Notes under the pieces: generated by a model
The model's database searches: none
What the model was told of the DNA's origin: nothing
The model's input: only the letters and a program-made list of their open reading frames with translations
Shown here: positions 44,361 to 49,637 of the stretch, piece by piece
How positions within the stretch are numbered: the stretch's first letter is position 1
Layout: every line of letters starts with the position of its first letter
Made by a program: the position numbers and the translations under genes
NCBI RefSeq assembly: GCF_001438695.1
Contig: NZ_JQBH01000012.1
Span: forward strand, 1-49,637
DNA from: Fructobacillus fructosus KCTC 3544
Lineage (GTDB): Bacteria > Bacillota > Bacilli > Lactobacillales > Lactobacillaceae
Length of the DNA stretch: 49,637 nt
Direction of reading: 5' to 3'

Positions 44361-44382
44361 AGTCAACTGAAACGAGTTTCAT

Positions 44383-44979
44383 ATGAAAAATAAAAACGAT
44401 GTGCGCTTTTCTAAAGCTGATCAAGCAATTCGGCAATCCTTTATTGATTTACTGAAAGTAAAAAAATTCGATCGTATTTCGGTTAAAATGATTATCGATA
44501 AGGCGGCGATTAATCGCTCAACCTTTTACGCTCATTTTTTGGATAAATACGATTTAATGGACCAATTGCAAGAAGAACTGTTGGATAACTTGATCAACAA
44601 TTTACCTGACGTGAACTGGCAATCGAATAAGCCCTTAATCGAACAATTTCAAGATCGAGCGACCGGAATTGTTCAAAACATCAATCAAAACCGTGAACTT
44701 TTTGTATTGATGCTTTCGAATAACGTTGGCAATTCTTTCGAAAAAACCATGCAAGACAAAAGTCGCACTGTTTTCGAAGGCATTATCTCTGATGAATATC
44801 TGACAGTCCCAAGAGAGTACGTTGTTGTGCTACTCACCTCAGCTGTTTCTTCAACCCTTATTACTTGGGCAAAAAATGGTTTCAAAGAATCGCCGGAGGA
44901 ATTTGCCAACATTATCAGTCACATCATACCTAATCTCGCTATCCAATTAGTTCAAAACCCTTACAACACTAATGGCTAA
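44383..44979 (+). CDS. TetR-family transcriptional regulator
   Basis: A 198-residue regulator. The HTH (about 27-50: ISVKMIIDKAAINRSTFYAHFLDKYDL) is of the TetR type, with a C-terminal all-helical domain ending LAIQLVQNP, of the kind often annotated TetR_C. The ligand is unknown. Weak ribosome binding site; lies between speG and a permease-like membrane protein that it may control. Confidence 0.85.
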   Translation: MKNKNDVRFSKADQAIRQSFIDLLKVKKFDRISVKMIIDKAAINRSTFYAHFLDKYDLMDQLQEELLDNLINNLPDVNWQSNKPLIEQFQDRATGIVQNINQNRELFVLMLSNNVGNSFEKTMQDKSRTVFEGIISDEYLTVPREYVVVLLTSAVSSTLITWAKNGFKESPEEFANIISHIIPNLAIQLVQNPYNTNG

Positions 44980-45006
44980 GGTTATCTAAATACTTATCCA
45001 ACTCCT

Positions 45007-45030
45007 AACCAACATTTGTTGGTTTTTTTA
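45007..45030 (+). terminator. Terminator after the TetR-family gene
   Basis: AACCAAC / GTTGGTT with a T-rich loop followed by TTTTTTT. Confidence 0.8.
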
Positions 45031-45045
45031 TTTTGCTTCCTTTTC

Positions 45046-45051
45046 TATAAT
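45046..45051 (+). promoter_or_regulatory. Candidate -10 of the permease-like gene
   Basis: CTATAATTAAT sits 32 bases before the start codon; the -35 region is T-rich without a clear hexamer, which fits a promoter normally repressed or activated by the neighbouring TetR-type regulator (inference). Confidence 0.5.
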
Positions 45052-45082
45052 TAATACAGCTCATAAAAGAGAGGAATATAAA

Positions 45083-46138
45083 ATGAAAGTATCATCACCT
45101 AAGTTCATCCTGACCTTAGCTGTTGGCTTGACGGTGGTTCTCGGAATCATGATGACCACCTTTTCACTGCCAGCCGTTAACTCAGGTGTGAACAACGTAC
45201 CCGTTGGTGTTGTCACGACTGACAAGGCTGTATACGATAAGTTTGCCACGCCTTTGGAAAAGAAGGGCTTCGACGTTAAGCAGTACAAGTCTGTTTCTTC
45301 AATGAAGGACGCCGTTAACAACCGTAAGGTCTACGGTGCCTTTGAAGTTTCAAACACCGGCGACATGACTTTGTACAAGGCAACGGCTGCTTCTACGGCC
45401 GTTGCCCAAGCCTTGGAAACGATGGGTAACGCCGTTGTTGCTCAGCAAAAGACGGCTGCCAAGGCCCAAATTGCCCAGATGCAAGCACAGGCAACTGATG
45501 CCACGATGTTGAAGGCTTTGGACGCAAAGGTTCAAGCCATCGACGCTAAGACTTTGAAAGTCGTTGAATTGAAAGCCTTCCCTAAGGCTGACCCTAAGGG
45601 AACGGGACTGGCCGCCGGCGCCTTGCCAATCGCCCTTGGTGGTTGGATTGGTGCTGTTGCCATCGCCAACACGGTGAAGGGTAAGAAGCAAAAGTTCTGG
45701 GCTGCCATCGCCTTCGCCTTTGTCGGTGGACTTGGCCTGGTTGGTGTTATCCAATTCGTTGTGGGAACCTTCAACGGCAACTACTTCTTGACGTCACTCG
45801 GTGCCATGCTTGGGATCGCAGCAACTGGCTTCTTCGTTCTTGGTTTGCTCGAAGTCATGGGAAACGCTGGTCTTGGAATCGCAGCCGTTCTCTTGATTCT
45901 TCTTGGTAACCCACTTTCTGGTCTGTCTTCAGCACCTGAAATGTTACCAAAGGGTTGGGGCTTCTTCGGACAACTCCTGCCACCTGGTGCAACTGGTTCG
46001 CTCTTGCGTAACCTAACTTTCTTTGATGGTCATGCCATCGGAATGTCAGCCGGCGTTTTGTCAGCTTACGTCATTGTTGGTTTGATCCTTTTCTTCCTTG
46101 GTCACAAGTCAGAAATTCAAAACGCTGAAAAGGCATAA
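45083..46138 (+). CDS. ABC-2/YhgE-Pip-like membrane protein
   Basis: A 351-residue protein: one N-terminal membrane segment (about 9-30), a long extracytoplasmic helical region rich in Ala, Gln and Lys (about 60-165), then five or six membrane segments to residue 340. This plan matches the YhgE/Pip and DUF3533-type permeases that often lie next to TetR regulators and give resistance to membrane-active compounds. Codon choice is strongly biased (AAG, TTG, GTT, GAA), like highly expressed genes. GAGAGGAATATAAA precedes ATG. No ATPase gene is adjacent. Confidence 0.7.
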   Translation: MKVSSPKFILTLAVGLTVVLGIMMTTFSLPAVNSGVNNVPVGVVTTDKAVYDKFATPLEKKGFDVKQYKSVSSMKDAVNNRKVYGAFEVSNTGDMTLYKATAASTAVAQALETMGNAVVAQQKTAAKAQIAQMQAQATDATMLKALDAKVQAIDAKTLKVVELKAFPKADPKGTGLAAGALPIALGGWIGAVAIANTVKGKKQKFWAAIAFAFVGGLGLVGVIQFVVGTFNGNYFLTSLGAMLGIAATGFFVLGLLEVMGNAGLGIAAVLLILLGNPLSGLSSAPEMLPKGWGFFGQLLPPGATGSLLRNLTFFDGHAIGMSAGVLSAYVIVGLILFFLGHKSEIQNAEKA

Positions 46139-46157
46139 TCAGACCGATTTAAAGTAT

Positions 46158-46191
46158 AAAAAGCGAGTCGTCTAATGACGACTCGCTTTTT
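46158..46191. terminator. Bidirectional terminator
   Basis: A perfect 14-base inverted repeat (AAAAAGCGAGTCGT and complement) with a six-base loop lies between convergent genes. Confidence 0.93.
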
Positions 46192-46668
46192 TTATTTCAT
46201 CTTTAAAAATTCTGGGTATTTTTTGGCTACTTGCTTTAACATCTGCTCCCAGGTCTTCTTTTCGATTTGATCCGTATCGGCCTTCTCTTGCATCATGTAC
46301 AGATTTTGCAGCAGATACCGCTTATCGTGAAAACCGTCAAAAAGTGGTTCCCCGTCTGTCAACAAAACATCACCCACCTCATTTTCACTAAACGAGATTG
46401 GCTGTGTCCAATCGTATTCCACATCATCAATCAATTTTTGGTGTGATTTATCAGAAGTCTTATATCCACGCCGTGTCATCTCCCGTTTTACTAATTCGAC
46501 ATAGACAAACAGGTGTTGCAAGTCAAAATCATTTAAGCGATTCACCGTTGCGTGATTAACCCGTCCGTTCTTACGGATGGCCCCCGTAATTGCCAAACAT
46601 TCTCGCCACTGTCCGAGTAAGTGCTGCCGTGATAATGCTGGAATTATTCGATAATGCCAAAGTCGCAT
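46192..46668 (-). CDS. Pyrimidine-dimer DNA glycosylase (DenV/Pyr_excise)-like protein
   Basis: A 158-residue protein starting MRLWHYRIIPALSRQHLLGQWREC. This matches the PF03013/TIGR02328-type family related to T4 endonuclease V, where the corresponding arginine (QWREC here) and glutamate bind the lesion. The catalytic Thr2 of T4 DenV is replaced by Arg in this subfamily, so glycosylase activity is unproven. AGGGAGGATTTACC precedes ATG, with TATAAT 22-27 bases upstream of it. Single gene. Confidence 0.75.
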   Translation of the reverse strand: MRLWHYRIIPALSRQHLLGQWRECLAITGAIRKNGRVNHATVNRLNDFDLQHLFVYVELVKREMTRRGYKTSDKSHQKLIDDVEYDWTQPISFSENEVGDVLLTDGEPLFDGFHDKRYLLQNLYMMQEKADTDQIEKKTWEQMLKQVAKKYPEFLKMK

Positions 46669-46697
46669 GGTAAATCCTCCCTAACTTTTATCTTTTT

Positions 46698-46703
46698 ATT
46701 ATA
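46698..46703 (-). promoter_or_regulatory. -10 of the DenV-like gene
   Basis: Minus-strand CGTATAATAAA. It lies in the tail of the terminator of the upstream gene. Confidence 0.5.
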
Positions 46704-46705
46704 CG

Positions 46706-46737
46706 AAAAAAGCAGAAAGAAAACCTTCTGCTTTTTT
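46706..46737 (-). terminator. Terminator after the sortase-like gene
   Basis: AAAAAAGCAGAA / TTCTGCTTTTTT with an eight-base loop, five bases after the stop codon. Confidence 0.9.
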
Positions 46738-46742
46738 ATGAT

Positions 46743-47512
46743 TTAGTCAAACCAATAAGTTGAAATGTATGATCCGGAAGCGTCATCACAGGTCTGTAGA
46801 CCCATTTGATGCTGTCCTGAAAGACTTTCAACCACATCCATCGAATCAAGACGCTTCATCCCGTGTCGAATGTCTGTTACGTGATATGTTTGCCCGTTAA
46901 CAACAACTTCACTTCCAATTGACAGCTGTCGAACAGCCGATCCTGCACTTGAAGCAGCCTCAGCTAAGTAATAGTTTGGCAACGCTGTCCATTGAAAAAT
47001 ATACGGTGTCCAGCGAGGTGTGTTGCCACCAGTTGTATTTGAAAAAGAACTAATGTCAAAATGCTGACCTAAAAAGTTAAAGCCATCTGTACGAACCGCC
47101 TCTTTAACCGAAATAGTCGTTGACTCCGTCGCCGTCCCAGCAGTTGCTGGAGCCGTCATTGCTGCAGTCGTGTTTGCGCTTCTGCTGGCTTCTTTGTCGT
47201 AGAAGCAGTCGTGTTGACTTGTGAAGTTGGTCTAGCATTCGAAACGGTAGAGCTTGCCCCCTCGTTTTGCACAGTTGCGTCTGCTTTCACTGAACTCCCA
47301 GTTGCTTCCTGGCTTTCCTGCGTATCATCCGTTTTGATTGAATCTGAAGTCGGTTCGACTTTTGAAATACTTGACGAAACGGCAGTCACCATCTGCTTTT
47401 GATTGGACCGTGAATTTCCGGTATGTGTGTGGCTAAACGAAATTCCAACGGCAGCTAAAATTGTCAATGCTGTAAAGGTCGCTATGACCAATGTTTTTTT
47501 TACGATTCTCAT
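46743..47512 (-). pseudogene. Exported sortase-like protein split by a frameshift
   Basis: From ATG 47512 (GGGAG upstream) the first frame encodes a signal segment (MRIVKKTLVIATFTALTIL, about 1-30) and a Ser/Thr/Ala-rich linker, ending at TGA 47158-47156. The second frame opens there (ATGA overlap) and continues the same low-complexity T/A-rich linker, then a compact domain with SIGSEVVVNGQTYHVTDI and HQMGLQTCDDASGSYISTYWF. The LQTC resembles the sortase TLxTC active-site strand, but the arginine strand and the histidine loop are not evident. One gene with a -1-type shift is more likely than two. The second part alone lacks a ribosome binding site and a signal. A degenerate or non-catalytic sortase-fold protein is possible. 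Confidence 0.6.
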
Positions 47513-47806
47513 ATACTTGCTCTCCCTAATCTCTAACCCTGTCAGAATAGCAAGTTGAAGATGTCGGAGGAATATCAAGATATTTCGAAATCATTAAGCA
47601 AATTTAACAAGAAGATTTCTTACAAGTGAAAGTCATAACGATATGTACTTAAATGCCTATTTAGCGGACTTTTTCATCACTTAAAAAGTCAAATTACAAT
47701 AGCTTTGCAAGCTTATCAAGTCTTTGTCTAAATCGTTTGTTTTGAATTTAGTACCAAAAATTAGAAAAAATAGGTCCATTCAATAAGAAAAAATGCCAAA
47801 TTTTGT
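47513..47806. other. AT-rich gap without a supported gene
   Basis: About 294 bases upstream of the split gene and before the paired hairpins. I see no ORF with a start site. A loose plus-strand promoter candidate (TTGCAA, 17 bases, CTAAAT, about 47702-47730) could drive an RNA of roughly 95 nt ending at the hairpin at 47807. Confidence 0.4.
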
Positions 47807-47837
47807 AATGGTTTCTTCCACTGAGCAACCATTTTTG
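47807..47837 (+). terminator. Plus-strand terminator hairpin upstream of the Abi gene
   Basis: AATGGTT / AACCATT with a 13-base loop followed by TTTTT. No plus-strand protein gene ends here, so it may end a small RNA. Confidence 0.55.
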
Positions 47838-47838
47838 T

Positions 47839-47881
47839 AAAAAAAACAGCACAAGCGCGAACAGGCGTTCGCACTTGTGCT
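47839..47881 (-). terminator. Strong minus-strand terminator hairpin upstream of the Abi gene
   Basis: AGCACAAGCGCGAAC pairs with GTTCGCACTTGTGCT (15 pairs, one mismatch, loop AGGC). It is followed on the minus strand by eight T. A minus transcript ending here would have to start inside the Abi leader or coding region, that is, antisense to it. Confidence 0.75.
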
Positions 47882-47935
47882 AAAATGGCTTTATCAAATA
47901 CAAGGTTTTGTTAATACAAAGGTCTAGGTGTCAAT

Positions 47936-48901
47936 ATGTCAGTTAAAACACAACCATTTCTTAATTGGAATCAGCAAGTGACCGTGCTGAGAGAACAATA
48001 TAACATTGAAGTAGAATCCCCTAAAAGTGCCATTTACACACTCAAAAAGTATTCATACGAAACCCTAGTTGATGGATATAGGCAAGCCTTCAAAAAAGAT
48101 CACCATAGCGAAAAATTCATTCCTGGTATCACCATTGAAACACTTGGCGTTCTTCAAATGCTAGAAAATCGTCTTTCTTCCGAACTACTTCAAGCTCTTT
48201 TATCAATCGAAAAAAATATCAAATCACTCTTTCAGTATGAACCGGCCAAAAAATTCGGTGTTCAACAAAACAATTATCTAAGAATCGATCATTATAACAC
48301 CAGCACCTGTGCACAAAAACGACATTTAGCCAGGTTATTCCACATAACACAACAAAAAAGGCACATTTCGCAAACCTTGGAAGACTTTCAACAACAAGGA
48401 AACATTCCTCCCTGGGTATTAGTTAACGAAATGACTTTTGGCCAATTCCAACATTGGTATGCCGCTAGCCCTGATGCCATACGCGAGGCCGTTGCCAACG
48501 GCTTTTGCAACGACTCAAACCAAAAAATCACCTTGCCATTCTTTGAACAGGCACTTCGTTTCTTCCTCGATTTTCGCAATGCTCTCGCCCATGGCGAACT
48601 AATTGGACAGCTTTGTGCAAAGGAAACAATCACTCAATCTCAACTACAGGCCTTTTATCCTGAAAAATTACTACCTAGCTGCAAACAACGACAGACTAAA
48701 CATACTGAAAGTGATTTTTATATCCTTTTTCTTCTTTTTGGCCTCTTTTTAAAGCAGAGTGAAAAGCAAATTTTTAAGGATCAAGTTTTAAACCTACTCC
48801 GTATTTTTGATAGCTTACTACCAATTAACGAAGAACCGATGCGTCGCTTGCTTGGTAATATTCCAGAAAACATGATTGAACGGGTCGAACAAATTCTTTA
48901 A
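47936..48901 (+). CDS. Abi_2 (AbiD/AbiF-type) abortive-infection HEPN protein
   Basis: A 321-residue all-helical protein of the Abi_2 family. Recognisable are LGVLQMLENRLSSELLQALLSIEKNIKSL-type helices (residues 65-95), the conserved PPWVLVNEMTFGQFQHWY (about 161-178), and the HEPN ribonuclease motif R-N-x-x-x-H as FRNALAHGE near 220-228. Members cut RNA and arrest phage-infected cells; AbiF-type members act with an adjacent non-coding RNA antitoxin. TCTAGGTGTCAAT precedes ATG. AT-rich, unlike nearby core genes, which suggests horizontal gain. Confidence 0.88.
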   Translation: MSVKTQPFLNWNQQVTVLREQYNIEVESPKSAIYTLKKYSYETLVDGYRQAFKKDHHSEKFIPGITIETLGVLQMLENRLSSELLQALLSIEKNIKSLFQYEPAKKFGVQQNNYLRIDHYNTSTCAQKRHLARLFHITQQKRHISQTLEDFQQQGNIPPWVLVNEMTFGQFQHWYAASPDAIREAVANGFCNDSNQKITLPFFEQALRFFLDFRNALAHGELIGQLCAKETITQSQLQAFYPEKLLPSCKQRQTKHTESDFYILFLLFGLFLKQSEKQIFKDQVLNLLRIFDSLLPINEEPMRRLLGNIPENMIERVEQIL

Positions 48902-48963
48902 TCAACTCTCTTTATCGTCTGATTATCTGTTACATCACTATGTACGGGGCAGTGCCCCATGGA

Positions 48964-49113
48964 TTACTTCTTAAAAGATTCCTTTGCCTTATCGGCCACA
49001 TCCTTAGCAGCATCCTTTGCGTCAGCAGCAACTTTCTTTGCTTCGCCCTCAGCCTTCTTGGCCTCTCCAGCTAGCTTATCCTTTGTTGCGTCGAATTTTT
49101 CTTCAAATGACAT
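48964..49113 (-). CDS. CsbD-like small stress protein
   Basis: A 49-residue, highly charged, Ala/Lys-rich helical protein beginning MSFEEKFDATKDKLAGEAKK and ending KAKESFKK, matching the CsbD-like general-stress family (K.D..K..AGEAK.). AGGGAGG lies nine bases before ATG, and TATAAT about 35 bases upstream. The role of CsbD proteins is unknown; in Bacillus they belong to the SigB regulon, but no SigB is expected in this group. Confidence 0.8.
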   Translation of the reverse strand: MSFEEKFDATKDKLAGEAKKAEGEAKKVAADAKDAAKDVADKAKESFKK

Positions 49114-49144
49114 TTCAATATCCTCCCTTCAATTTTATAGGGAC

Positions 49145-49150
49145 ATTATA
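49145..49150 (-). promoter_or_regulatory. -10 of the CsbD-like gene
   Basis: Minus-strand TGTATAATG located 32-37 bases before the start codon; -35 unclear. Confidence 0.5.
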
Positions 49151-49180
49151 CATCAATACATCTAATTTAAAAGAGAATAA

Positions 49181-49220
49181 AAAAGAGATCTGACCATTAT
49201 TCATGGTCAGACCCCTTTTT
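49181..49220. terminator. Terminator
   Basis: AAAAGAGATCTGACCAT pairs with ATGGTCAGACCCCTTTT (9-base perfect core, A/T flanks) and could act on either strand. No plus-strand gene ends before it; on the minus strand it would end transcripts from the window end before the CsbD-like gene. Confidence 0.7.
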
Positions 49221-49537
49221 AAAATTAGATACTAGCATATATGCCGACTAACGGAAATGAAAACGCCTATATAACAGAACTTTTAAGAACATGTGTCTGA
49301 AAAATGTCTGAATTTCTGGTGCTATTTATGTACAGGACTAATGCCCTTTAAAAGTCGCTACGGTAACGACGTACAAATTATAACGCATTTTTACGTTTGA
49401 TTTTATTCTAATTATGTTTGATTTTTACTTTCTTAGTAAATCATGAAAACTTGAAACACTTAGAGCGACATGCGTTCTGTCTTTTCTTTTATAGTCACAA
49501 TTTACTGCTGACTTTCTGCTGATTTGCGTTTAAACAC
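49221..49537. other. AT-rich gap without a supported gene
   Basis: All six frames are broken by stops. A short direct repeat (TGTCTGAA at 49294 and 49305) is the only structure that I can name. Confidence 0.5.
49294..49312 (+). repeat. Direct repeat TGTCTGAA x2, 11-base period
   Basis: Two perfect eight-base copies separated by AAA. They may be an operator or chance; no gene start is next to them. Confidence 0.4.
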
Positions 49538-49610
49538 AAAAAAAGACGGGCGCACGTCTGCGTTTTTCCCGTCATTTCCACTATCCCACTGCGTACAGCC
49601 CGAGTAGCTT
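49538..49610 (-). ncRNA. Candidate small RNA with own promoter and terminator
   Basis: Minus-strand GGATATAATAG (49617-49622 is TATAAT) is followed by a hairpin GTAG-CAAG-CTAC, a G-rich middle (CGGGCTGTACGCAGTGGGATAG) and a two-part terminator stem GACGGG / CCCGTC enclosing CGCA / TGCG with an A5 bulge, then seven T. No start codon with a site occurs inside. The family is not recognised. The -35 is beyond the window edge. Confidence 0.5.
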
Positions 49611-49616
49611 GCTACT

Positions 49617-49622
49617 ATTATA
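49617..49622 (-). promoter_or_regulatory. -10 of the candidate small RNA
   Basis: Consensus TATAAT on the minus strand, seven bases before the predicted RNA start; the -35 would fall at or past the window edge. Confidence 0.5.
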
Positions 49623-49637
49623 TCCAAAATAAAAAAA

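Noticed and set aside
47156-47210. Programmed -1 frameshifting in the sortase-like gene
   Set aside because: No X XXY YYZ heptamer or downstream pseudoknot is evident in the overlap; an indel is simpler.
1-49637. CRISPR arrays, insertion sequences, prophage modules
   Set aside because: I see no regularly spaced direct repeats of CRISPR type, no transposase genes or terminal inverted repeats, and no phage structural or integrase genes.

Overview
The window looks like a chromosomal segment of a low-to-mid GC lactic acid bacterium of the Leuconostocaceae (Leuconostoc/Fructobacillus type). This is inferred from: a met operon of the form MetQ, M20 dipeptidase, MetQ, MetN, MetI under a Met T-box; MetQ proteins anchored by a membrane segment instead of a lipobox cysteine; a MurA with Asp in place of the fosfomycin-reactive Cys; SBD-TMD fused glutamine-type ABC transporters; type B L31; and strong AGGAG-type ribosome binding sites. 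The genus is a guess; no 16S or marker phylogeny is possible here. Most of the window is core genome. Accessory character is concentrated at 24.6-27.9 kb (surface protein), 39.4-42.6 kb (bacteriocin/CPBP/HerA) and 46.7-49.6 kb (broken exported protein, Abi gene, candidate RNAs).

Layout. 0-23 kb is almost entirely minus strand and housekeeping: truncated radC, MFS exporter, folC, DEAD-box helicase cshA, a serine hydrolase next to murF, rlmD, rpmE2, murA, T-box controlled pheST, a 2-hydroxyacid dehydrogenase, pepF, coiA, and a glutamine-type ABC operon in which two SBD-permease fusions flank one ATPase. 22.5-28 kb is plus strand: a Gtf3-like sugar transferase, a TPP riboswitch with thiW, and a 1092-residue surface protein (BspA-type LRRs, four MucBP-like repeats, proline-rich stalk). 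28-31.4 kb holds a P-type ATPase under a yybP-ykoY manganese riboswitch. 31.4-39.4 kb carries a small membrane protein, an NAD(P)-binding reductase, a cytidine deaminase, the Met T-box met operon and a DUF1275 protein.

The most unusual part is 39.5-42.6 kb. Two very short minus-strand genes (45 and 46 codons) each begin with a textbook double-glycine leader. They have a good promoter and tandem direct repeats, and are followed by two paralogous CPBP-family membrane proteins of identical length (the bacteriocin immunity family). One CPBP copy is interrupted by a TGG-to-TGA nonsense codon. An orphan HerA/DUF87 ATPase comes last. I read this as an unannotated two-peptide (class IIb-like) bacteriocin and immunity locus. 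No dedicated peptidase-containing ABC exporter or sensor kinase lies within the window.

43.6-46.2 kb has tRNA-Gln(CUG), speG, and a TetR regulator with an adjacent permease-like membrane protein. 46.2-49.6 kb has a DenV-like glycosylase gene, a frameshifted sortase-like exported protein, an Abi_2 (AbiD/AbiF-type) HEPN protein preceded by two back-to-back terminator hairpins of opposite polarity, a tiny CsbD-like protein, and a promoter-plus-terminator unit at the window end that looks like a small RNA gene.
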